Shown here piece after piece: positions 57,821 to 64,000 of a stretch of 64,000 bases of DNA. The translations under genes and the position numbers were made by a program. Origin of the DNA: Pseudomonas koreensis (GTDB taxonomy: Bacteria > Pseudomonadota > Gammaproteobacteria > Pseudomonadales > Pseudomonadaceae); the NCBI RefSeq assembly GCF_025447595.1, contig NZ_JAOEJU010000002.1, forward strand, positions 310,001 to 374,000. The letters run 5' to 3'. The stretch's first letter is position 1, and each line of letters opens with the position of its first letter. The notes beneath the pieces are model-generated. The model worked only from the letters and a program-made list of their open reading frames with translations. It was not told the origin of the DNA and ran no database searches.

Positions 57821-59323
57821 TCAGTGTACGGTCAGGACAATCCCCACCCGCGTCAACCACTCGGCCTCAAGCCCGAAATCGGCCTGGGTCAGCTGGTTTT
57901 CATCCAGCCAGTTTTCCGGGAATTCCACATCGAGGTTGTTGCCGTTGGCATGCAGCGCCACTTGCGGCATCGCCTGGGTGCCACGGATGTGGTGGAACAG
58001 GATGGCGAAACGCAGCAGCACGCACAGGCGGATCAGCTTGTCGCCGTCGTCGCCGAACTCGGCGAACTTGTCCTTGGGAATGTTGCGGCGGTGGCCGCGC
58101 ACCAGCAGGGCGAGCATTTGCTGGTCTTCGCGGGAAAACCCGGCGAGGTCCGAGTGCTCGATCAGGTAGGCGCCGTGCTTGTGGTAGTGATAGTGCGCGA
58201 TGTCGAGCCCGACTTCGTGCACTTTCGCCGCCCATCCCAGCAGTTCGCGCCAGATACCGTCGTCCAGCTCCCAATCCACGGCCACTTGATCGAACGCATG
58301 CAGAGCTTTGCGCTCGACGCGTGCGGCCTGTTCCAGGTCGACGTGGTAGCGCTCCATCAGCGAGGTCAGGGTGCGTTCACGCACGTCTTCGTGGTGATGG
58401 CGACCCAGCAGGTCATACAGCACGCCTTCACGCAGTGCGCCTTCGCAGTGATCCATGCGTTGCAGTTCAAGGGCGTCGAAGATTGCTTCGAGAATCGCCA
58501 GACCCGCCGGGAAGATCGCCCGACGATCCGGCTTGATGCCTTCGAAATCGATCTTGTCGACATCGCCGAGCTTGAACAGGCGGCGCTTGAGCCACGCCAG
58601 ACCTTCGGCGTTCACTTCGCCGGTGCCGTGACCGCCGGCCTTCAGCGCCAGGCCGATGGCGCGGATGGTGCCCGAGGAGCCGATGGCCTCATCCCAGGTC
58701 AGGCGGTGCAGGGCGTGTTCGATGCTCATGATTTCCAGCCGCGCCGCCGTGTACGCCTGGGCGTAGCGGGCCGGGGTTATCTTGCCATCCTTGAAATAGC
58801 GCTGGGTGAAACTCACGCAGCCCATTTGCAGGCTTTCGCGCAGCAGCGGTTCGAAACGCTGGCCGATGATGAATTCGGTACTGCCGCCGCCGATGTCGGC
58901 GACCAGGCGTTTGCCCGGGGTGTCGGCGAGGGTATGGGACACGCCGAGGTAAATCAGGCGGGCCTCTTCACGGCCGGAGATGACTTCAACTGGATGGCCG
59001 AGGATTTCTTCGGCACGGCGGATGAATTCGCCACGGTTGCGCGCCTCGCGCAGGGCGTTGGTGCCGACGATCCGCACGGCGCCCAGCGGCATGCCGTTGA
59101 TCAGTTGGGCAAAGCGCTTGAGGCAGTCGAGCCCGCGCTGCATGGATTCTTCGTTGAGCTGGCGCTCATCGTCGATGCCGGCGGCCAGCTGAACCTTTTC
59201 CCCGAGACGTTCGAGAATACGGATTTCGCCGTTCTGGGCCTTGGCCACGACCATATGGAAGCTGTTGGAGCCCAGGTCGATCGCGGCGATCAGGGACAGA
59301 TTCTTGGCTTGGGATTGCGGCAT
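57821..59323 (-). CDS. ppx: exopolyphosphatase
   Basis: A 500-aa ASKHA-superfamily enzyme that removes phosphate from polyphosphate chains. The phosphate-binding loops are [15 protein letters not shown] (residues 14-28) and [14 protein letters not shown], and the C-terminal HD-like domain is at about 310-500 ([20 protein letters not shown]). Some members also hydrolyse pppGpp. It stands opposite ppk, the common pseudomonad arrangement. Confidence 0.95.
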   Translation of the reverse strand: MPQSQAKNLSLIAAIDLGSNSFHMVVAKAQNGEIRILERLGEKVQLAAGIDDERQLNEESMQRGLDCLKRFAQLINGMPLGAVRIVGTNALREARNRGEFIRRAEEILGHPVEVISGREEARLIYLGVSHTLADTPGKRLVADIGGGSTEFIIGQRFEPLLRESLQMGCVSFTQRYFKDGKITPARYAQAYTAARLEIMSIEHALHRLTWDEAIGSSGTIRAIGLALKAGGHGTGEVNAEGLAWLKRRLFKLGDVDKIDFEGIKPDRRAIFPAGLAILEAIFDALELQRMDHCEGALREGVLYDLLGRHHHEDVRERTLTSLMERYHVDLEQAARVERKALHAFDQVAVDWELDDGIWRELLGWAAKVHEVGLDIAHYHYHKHGAYLIEHSDLAGFSREDQQMLALLVRGHRRNIPKDKFAEFGDDGDKLIRLCVLLRFAILFHHIRGTQAMPQVALHANGNNLDVEFPENWLDENQLTQADFGLEAEWLTRVGIVLTVH

Positions 59324-59441
59324 GGTCTGGGGGTCTCGGTCGATAACCCCGACATCGTGCCACGATCAAACGCTGGCGCCAACGCGCAGGGTTCAAACCC
59401 TTGATTCAGCGCATAAAGTCTCAAGACCGCGGCGCGGCCAT

Positions 59442-59502
59442 TCGCGAGCAAGCTCGCTCCCACAGGGGTACGCGTTCCTTTGTGGGAGCGAGCTTGCTCG
59501 CG
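59442..59502. repeat. REP doublet
   Basis: Outward-pointing REPs (59442-59465 and 59480-59502) between the ABC transporter operon end and ppx, both on the minus strand. Confidence 0.9.
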
Positions 59503-59531
59503 TAGGCGTCCGTCAAGCCCCCGCAGAGCCC

Positions 59532-60269
59532 TCAGGCTGTCGCTTCAACCGTGCCAATGAAATTCGCCAGCTCCGGCGTCTGCGGATCGGCAAACAGCAC
59601 TTTCGGATCCCCCACCTCGTGCACCTTGCCCTGATGCATGAACACCAGTTTGTCCCCGACCTCCCGGGCGAAGCGCATTTCGTGGGTGACCATGATCAGG
59701 GTCATGCCTTCCTTCGCGAGCTGGCGGACCACGCTGAGCACTTCGTTGACCAGTTCGGGGTCCAGCGCCGAGGTGATCTCGTCGCACAGCAACACCTTGG
59801 GCGACATCGCCAGCGCTCGGGCAATCGCCACACGCTGTTGCTGGCCACCCGAGAGCCGTTCCGGGAACGCATCGAATTTCTCGCCCAGACCGACGCGCTC
59901 CAGCATCTGTCGGGCCAGCTCTTGCGCCTTGGCCTTGGGCACTTTCTGCACCACCTGCGGCGCGAGCATCACGTTTTCGCCGACCGTCAGGTGCGGGAAC
60001 AGGTTGAACTGCTGGAACACCATGCCGACTTTCTGCCGCAGGCTGCGCAGGTCGGCGCGGGCGGCGTCGAGGTATTCGCCGTCGACTTCGATCACACCGT
60101 CGTTGATCGACTCCAGGCCGTTGAGAGTGCGCAGCAGGGTGGATTTGCCCGAGCCGCTACGGCCGATTATCGCCACCACCTGGCCTTCCTCGACACTCAG
60201 GTCGATGCCTTTGAGCACGTGGTGATCGCCGTAGTATTTATGCAGGGCGGAAATTCTAAGCAGAGGCAT
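59532..60269 (-). CDS. amino-acid ABC transporter ATP-binding protein
   Basis: A 245-aa polar amino-acid (HisP/GlnQ-type) ATPase. Walker A is GRSGSGKSTLLRTLN, signature LSGGQQQRVAIARALA, Walker B VLLCDEITSALDPE, switch His in VTHEMRFAREVGD. It energises uptake through the two permeases just upstream. ATG 60269 is used because it gives the family start MPLLRISALHKYYG and overlaps the preceding permease gene by 14 nt. Confidence 0.93.
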   Translation of the reverse strand: MPLLRISALHKYYGDHHVLKGIDLSVEEGQVVAIIGRSGSGKSTLLRTLNGLESINDGVIEVDGEYLDAARADLRSLRQKVGMVFQQFNLFPHLTVGENVMLAPQVVQKVPKAKAQELARQMLERVGLGEKFDAFPERLSGGQQQRVAIARALAMSPKVLLCDEITSALDPELVNEVLSVVRQLAKEGMTLIMVTHEMRFAREVGDKLVFMHQGKVHEVGDPKVLFADPQTPELANFIGTVEATA

Positions 60270-60906
60270 GCAGTCTCCTTTCCAGGTAGCGCGCACTGAG
60301 GGACAGGGGGTAGCAGAGCAGGAAGTAGCCCAGGGCAACGAGGCCGTAGACCATGAACGGTTCGAAGGTGGCGTTGGCGAGCATGCCGCCGGTCTTGGTC
60401 AGTTCGGTGAAACCGATGATTGAGGTCACCGCGGTGCCCTTGACCACTTGCACCGAGAAGCCCACGGTCGGCGCCACGGCAATCCGCAGCGCTTGCGGCA
60501 GGATCACGTAGCGCAGTTGCTCCAGCGGATTGAGCGCCAGGCTCGACGAAGCTTCCCACTGACCGTTGGGAATCGCCTCGACGCAGCCGCGCCAGATCTC
60601 TGCCAGGTAGGCGCTGGTGAACAGCGTCAGGGCAATCGCCGCCGCCATCCACGGCGAAATCTCCACCCCGGCCAGTGCCACGCCGAAGAACACCAGAAAC
60701 AGCTGCATCAACAGCGGTGTGCCCTGGAACAGTTCGATCCAGGTGCGGGCGATGCTGCTGGGCAGCGAGTTTTTCGAGATGCGCATGATCAGGATCAGCA
60801 ACCCGACGATCCCGCCGCCGATGAATGCCACCAGCGACAGCGCCAGCGTCCATTGCAGGCCGGTCAGCAGGTTGCGCAGGATGTCCCAGAACGTGAAGTC
60901 GCTCAT
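60256..60906 (-). CDS. amino-acid ABC transporter permease 2
   Basis: A 216-aa HisMQ-family inner-membrane permease with five helices. The EAA loop is AEIWRGCVEAIPNGQWEASS, which docks to the ATPase. Its ATG overlaps the stop of the upstream permease gene by 4 nt, so the two are translated together as a heterodimer. Confidence 0.92.
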   Translation of the reverse strand: MSDFTFWDILRNLLTGLQWTLALSLVAFIGGGIVGLLILIMRISKNSLPSSIARTWIELFQGTPLLMQLFLVFFGVALAGVEISPWMAAAIALTLFTSAYLAEIWRGCVEAIPNGQWEASSSLALNPLEQLRYVILPQALRIAVAPTVGFSVQVVKGTAVTSIIGFTELTKTGGMLANATFEPFMVYGLVALGYFLLCYPLSLSARYLERRLHASA

Positions 60907-61583
60907 TGGCTGCTCCTTGCGCTGCTTTTCGACAGGTAGCGCCGACCGAGCCAGTTCAGCAACTGACGGATCAGCAGCGCCATGCACAGGTAAATGAGGG
61001 TAGTCAGGGCGTAGGTTTCAAAGGCGCGGAAGTTGCGCGACTGAATGAAGTTGGCGGCAAAGCTCAACTCTTCGGTGGCAATCTGCGAACACACCGCCGA
61101 ACCGAGCATGACGATGATGATCTGGCTGCTCAGCGCCGGCCAGACCTTGCCCAGCGCCGGCAGCAGCACCACGTGGCGGAACGCTTCGAAGCGGCTCATC
61201 GCCAATGCCGCCGCAGCTTCCAGCTGCCCGCGCGGAATCGCCTGGATGCCGGCGCGGATGATCTCGGTCGAGTACGCGCCGAGGTTGATCACCATCGCCA
61301 GCACCGCCGCCTGCCACTCGGAAATCTGCACGCCGAGGGACGGCAGGCCGAAGAAGATGAAGAACAGTTGCACCAGGAACGGCGTGTTGCGGATCAACTC
61401 CACATAAACGCCGAAGATCGTCGAGAACGGGCGGATGTTCCACGCCCGCACCAGCGCCCCGACGATGCCCACGCCAACCCCGAGCATCGCGCCGATGGCC
61501 GTCAGCTCAAGGGTGAACAACGCCCCGCGCAGCAGCAGGTCGGTGTTTTCCACCACCGGCAAGAAATCGAACTGATAGGCCAT
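60903..61583 (-). CDS. amino-acid ABC transporter permease 1
   Basis: A 226-aa HisMQ-family permease with about five helices and the EAA loop TEIIRAGIQAIPRGQLEAAA. It starts 21 nt after the binding-protein gene. It pairs with the next permease. Confidence 0.92.
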   Translation of the reverse strand: MAYQFDFLPVVENTDLLLRGALFTLELTAIGAMLGVGVGIVGALVRAWNIRPFSTIFGVYVELIRNTPFLVQLFFIFFGLPSLGVQISEWQAAVLAMVINLGAYSTEIIRAGIQAIPRGQLEAAAALAMSRFEAFRHVVLLPALGKVWPALSSQIIIVMLGSAVCSQIATEELSFAANFIQSRNFRAFETYALTTLIYLCMALLIRQLLNWLGRRYLSKSSARSSQ

Positions 61584-61604
61584 GAAAGTCTCCCGCGTCG
61601 CCGG

Positions 61605-62390
61605 TCAGAGGTCGGCCGGCAGTGGCTCTTTGAGCCAGGTCTGCGCGTTCTTTTCCAGTGCGCCGTCAGCCTTGGCGGTGGCCAGGATCTCGTTGACCTT
61701 GCCCAGCAGCGCCGGCTCGTTCTTGTTCACGCCGACGTAGACCGGCGAGTCCTTGAGTTTCACCTTCAGCGCCGGGACGCGTTTCGGATTCTTTTCACTG
61801 ATCGCGACCATCACCACGTTGCCGCTCGCGATCAGGTCGACCTGCCCTGCGAGATAGGCGGCGATGGTCGAGTTGTTGTCTTCGAAGCGCTTGATGGTCA
61901 CGCCTTCGGGGGCGACTTTGGTCAGCTCGATGTCCTCGATGGCGCCACGGGTGACGCTGATGGTCTTGCCCTTGAGGTCGTCGAGGGTGCTGACGGCTGC
62001 GTCCGGCGGGCCGAACACGGCGAGGTAGAACGGCGCATAGGCGCGAGAGAAGTCGATGACCTTCTCGCGCTCGGGATTCTTGCCGAGGCTGGAAATCACC
62101 AGATCGACCTTGCCGGTGGTGAGGAACGGGATGCGGTTGGTGCTGTTGACCGGGGTCAGTTCGAGTTTGACCTTGAGCTGGTCGGCCAGCAGTTTCGCGG
62201 TGTCGATATCGAGACCGCGCGGCTTCATGTCCGGGCCGACCGAGCCGAATGGCGGGAAGTCCTGAGGCACGGCGACTTTCAATGTGCCACGTTTGACCAC
62301 GTCATCCAGACCATCGGCATGGGCGGGGGCCTGGCTCAACATCAGACCGGCAAACAGGGCGGCGAGGAGGGCGCTGTAACGCTTCGTCAT
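61605..62390 (-). CDS. amino-acid ABC transporter substrate-binding protein
   Basis: A 261-aa periplasmic binding protein of family 3 with a signal peptide ending near AHAD. The family pattern is GTLKVAVPQDFPPFGSVGPD, PRGLDIDTAKLLADQLKVK, then DLVISSLGKNPEREKVIDFS. ATG 62390 is preceded by GGAG 8 nt away. The substrate is a polar amino acid or related compound, unidentified. It is divergent from a FadR-type regulator gene, which probably controls the operon. Confidence 0.9.
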   Translation of the reverse strand: MTKRYSALLAALFAGLMLSQAPAHADGLDDVVKRGTLKVAVPQDFPPFGSVGPDMKPRGLDIDTAKLLADQLKVKLELTPVNSTNRIPFLTTGKVDLVISSLGKNPEREKVIDFSRAYAPFYLAVFGPPDAAVSTLDDLKGKTISVTRGAIEDIELTKVAPEGVTIKRFEDNNSTIAAYLAGQVDLIASGNVVMVAISEKNPKRVPALKVKLKDSPVYVGVNKNEPALLGKVNEILATAKADGALEKNAQTWLKEPLPADL

Positions 62391-62646
62391 GGACAATCTC
62401 CGGATCGGCGGGAAGTAAATTCTGCGATCGGACAGAGCATGGGCCGTGCCAATACAGAGGTTTGGCCCCGCAAAGCCACGGGTTTAGCGGGTTTATTCGG
62501 TCTTACTGGTCTGAACAGTCAGGTCGGGTTTCGCACTGCGATAGCGCATCGACGCGCACTGTCGAACCCCGCTGGGGCACGACTTGCCTGATGCCTCGAA
62601 TAGCATTACAACTGGCCGCACCTTGGCCTGGTCCATCTGGAAAACC

Positions 62647-63354
62647 ATGAACTCGATCTCCCGCGCCGTACCCGAAGTGGCGCTGCAAGCGATCCGCAAA
62701 CTGATTACCGAGCAAGGCTTCGGCCCCGGCGATGCGCTGCCTTCGCAACGGGATCTGGCGGTTCAGCTGGGCGTCAGTCGCGCGTCGTTGCGTGAGGCCT
62801 TGTCGTCCTTGAGTGCGCTGGGTGTGGTCAGCATTCAGCCGGGCAAAGGCGTGTTCGTGCAGGCACCGGTGGAGCTGACGCGCGGCGAGGGCGCACCGGC
62901 GTGGCCGTTTGCAGCCCAGGCTTCGCCGCTGGAAATCTTTCAGTTGCGCTACGCGCTGGAAGGGTTCGCGGCCGGTCTGGCGGCGGTGACGCTGAGCACA
63001 TTTGATCTGGATGAGCTGGAAGACAACGTCGCGGCCATGCGCGAGCAACTGCGCGCCGGCGACTTCGAGGCAGCGGCGAGACTGGATTTCGAATTCCACC
63101 GGCGGATCCTGCTGGCCAGCGGCAATCAGGCGATGCTGAGCATCCTCACCGCCAGCGCCGACATTTTTCTGGAGAGCCAGAAACTACCGTTCATCCGCGT
63201 CGAACGGGCCATGGAAACCTGGCAGGAGCACCGCAAGATCCTCCGCGCCCTGGCTCGCCGCGCTTCCGCTGCGGCGCAGAAAGCCATGCAGGAACACGTG
63301 CGTAACGCGGCGCTGCGCACCGGAATTTCCTTCATTGCCCCCGCCAGCGCTTGA
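62647..63354 (+). CDS. FadR-subfamily GntR regulator
   Basis: A 235-aa regulator with an N-terminal winged helix (ALQAIRKLITEQGFGPGDAL, PSQRDLAVQLGVSRASLREA) and a C-terminal all-helical FCD domain (about 80-230; EFHRRILLASGNQAML includes metal- or ligand-binding His). FCD regulators respond to carboxylates or amino acids. ATG 62647 has a weak GGA site. Its position, divergent from the ABC operon across 256 nt, makes that operon the likely target. Confidence 0.88.
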   Translation: MNSISRAVPEVALQAIRKLITEQGFGPGDALPSQRDLAVQLGVSRASLREALSSLSALGVVSIQPGKGVFVQAPVELTRGEGAPAWPFAAQASPLEIFQLRYALEGFAAGLAAVTLSTFDLDELEDNVAAMREQLRAGDFEAAARLDFEFHRRILLASGNQAMLSILTASADIFLESQKLPFIRVERAMETWQEHRKILRALARRASAAAQKAMQEHVRNAALRTGISFIAPASA

Positions 63355-63474
63355 CTTGAGCTATACCCAAACTCATCGAGTGCCATAGCAAGACTCAATC
63401 ATCTGCGGCTTCCTGAACAAGGGAAGGGCGGCTATGATGGGCCACGTTTTTTTGCTTACAACCTGGAGAATTCC

Positions 63475-63804
63475 ATGAGCAGCGATCTGATCAAACACGT
63501 TAGCGACGCTAGCTTCGAAGCCGACGTACTCAAGGCCGAAGGCGCTGTCCTGGTCGACTACTGGGCTGAATGGTGCGGCCCTTGCAAAATGATCGCTCCG
63601 GTTCTGGACGAGATTGCAGAGACTTACAAAGGCAAGCTGACCGTTGCCAAACTGAACATCGACGAAAACCAGGAAACCCCTGCCAAGCACGGCGTACGTG
63701 GTATTCCGACCCTGATGCTGTTCAAGAACGGCAACGTGGAAGCGACCAAGGTCGGCGCTCTGTCGAAGTCGCAACTGGCTGCTTTCCTCGACGCCAACAT
63801 CTAA
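63475..63804 (+). CDS. trxA: thioredoxin 1
   Basis: A 109-aa thioredoxin. The active site is WCGPCK (Cys34 and Cys37) and the cis-proline is in RGIPTLMLF. It reduces disulphides in ribonucleotide reductase and other enzymes. A CTGGAG site precedes ATG 63475. A strong terminator follows; the rho gene is expected just beyond the window. Confidence 0.98.
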   Translation: MSSDLIKHVSDASFEADVLKAEGAVLVDYWAEWCGPCKMIAPVLDEIAETYKGKLTVAKLNIDENQETPAKHGVRGIPTLMLFKNGNVEATKVGALSKSQLAAFLDANI

Positions 63805-63827
63805 GCGTCGCTGTAAAGATTGTCCTG

Positions 63828-63856
63828 AAAAAGCCCCGCAAATTGCGGGGCTTTTT
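63828..63856 (+). terminator. terminator of trxA
   Basis: AAAAAGCCCCGCAA and TTGCGGGGCTTTTT form a long stem with an A/T-rich tail. Confidence 0.94.
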
Positions 63857-64000
63857 GCGTATTCAGGGCTAGACGCTCCGAAACTCAGGTGATACATTCG
63901 GCCCCGCACTGGTTTCTCCACTGCCCCCTGCTAGCCGTCGCCGACGCACTCCTTTTCGAATAAGTACGCGATCCTGTCGCCTTCTCCGCGGCGCGGCCTC

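Overview
The window is a chromosomal segment of a Pseudomonas of the P. fluorescens type. The gene order from the PauR-like regulator and cytochrome c5 at the left end to trxA (with the expected rho leader) at the right end follows, as I recall it, the conserved pseudomonad block PA5301-PA5239 of P. aeruginosa. The P. fluorescens-type REP palindromes (tgggagcgagcttgctcgcg) scattered between genes agree with this. Almost all of it is core genome. No rRNA, tRNA, CRISPR array, insertion sequence or prophage is visible.

Layout. 1-14 kb: tail of an XRE/cupin regulator, cytochrome c5, an acetyl-CoA hydrolase/transferase family enzyme, xpt and rep, a GGDEF-EAL protein, a MATE exporter with a divergent LysR regulator, a chemoreceptor, and yifB/comM. 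14-15.6 kb: the only clearly accessory patch. It holds a 164-aa protein that may be a BECR-type (RelE/barnase-like) toxin and, divergent to it, a HigA-like antitoxin with no HigB partner. A long interrupted inverted repeat lies between them, and two diverged ~40-bp direct repeats lie near the edges. 15.6-18 kb: ubiK, then glnK-amtB behind a sigma-54 promoter with two upstream NtrC-like sites. 18-25 kb: yjbQ, sutA, and the leftward operon lptM-lysA-dapF-DUF484-xerC-HAD, then cyaY, a DUF1289 gene and rnk. 25-31 kb: class I adenylate cyclase, small conserved proteins, a GST and argH.

31-41 kb: the algR-hemC-hemD-hemX-hemY operon, a DsbB/DsbH family gene, algQ, an FKBP isomerase and the histone-like algP. 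Unlike P. aeruginosa, no fimS/algZ kinase precedes algR. A symmetrical CRP/Vfr-type site lies directly upstream of algR, which could tie it to the cAMP made by CyaA in the same window. 41-49 kb: an ABC-F ATPase, a small MscS-like channel, a LysE exporter, then a leftward envelope cluster: two COG3014 lipoproteins, a YcfL lipoprotein, an LpoB-like lipoprotein and a CsgG/LpoB-like periplasmic protein. 49-54 kb: a cytochrome c-FTR1 iron permease fusion, yaiI boxed in by REPs, elbB, a fatty acid hydroxylase/sterol desaturase family protein and a DedA protein. 54-64 kb: hemB, ppk and convergent ppx, an amino-acid ABC transporter with a divergent FadR-type regulator, and trxA.

Main themes are tetrapyrrole synthesis (hemB, hemCDXY), lysine/DAP and cell-wall functions, nitrogen control, alginate-type regulation (AlgR, AlgQ, AlgP) and polyphosphate metabolism. 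The most unusual items are the toxin/antitoxin-like insert at 14-15.5 kb, the lipoprotein cluster at 44-49 kb, and the loss of AlgZ beside a Vfr-type site at algR.
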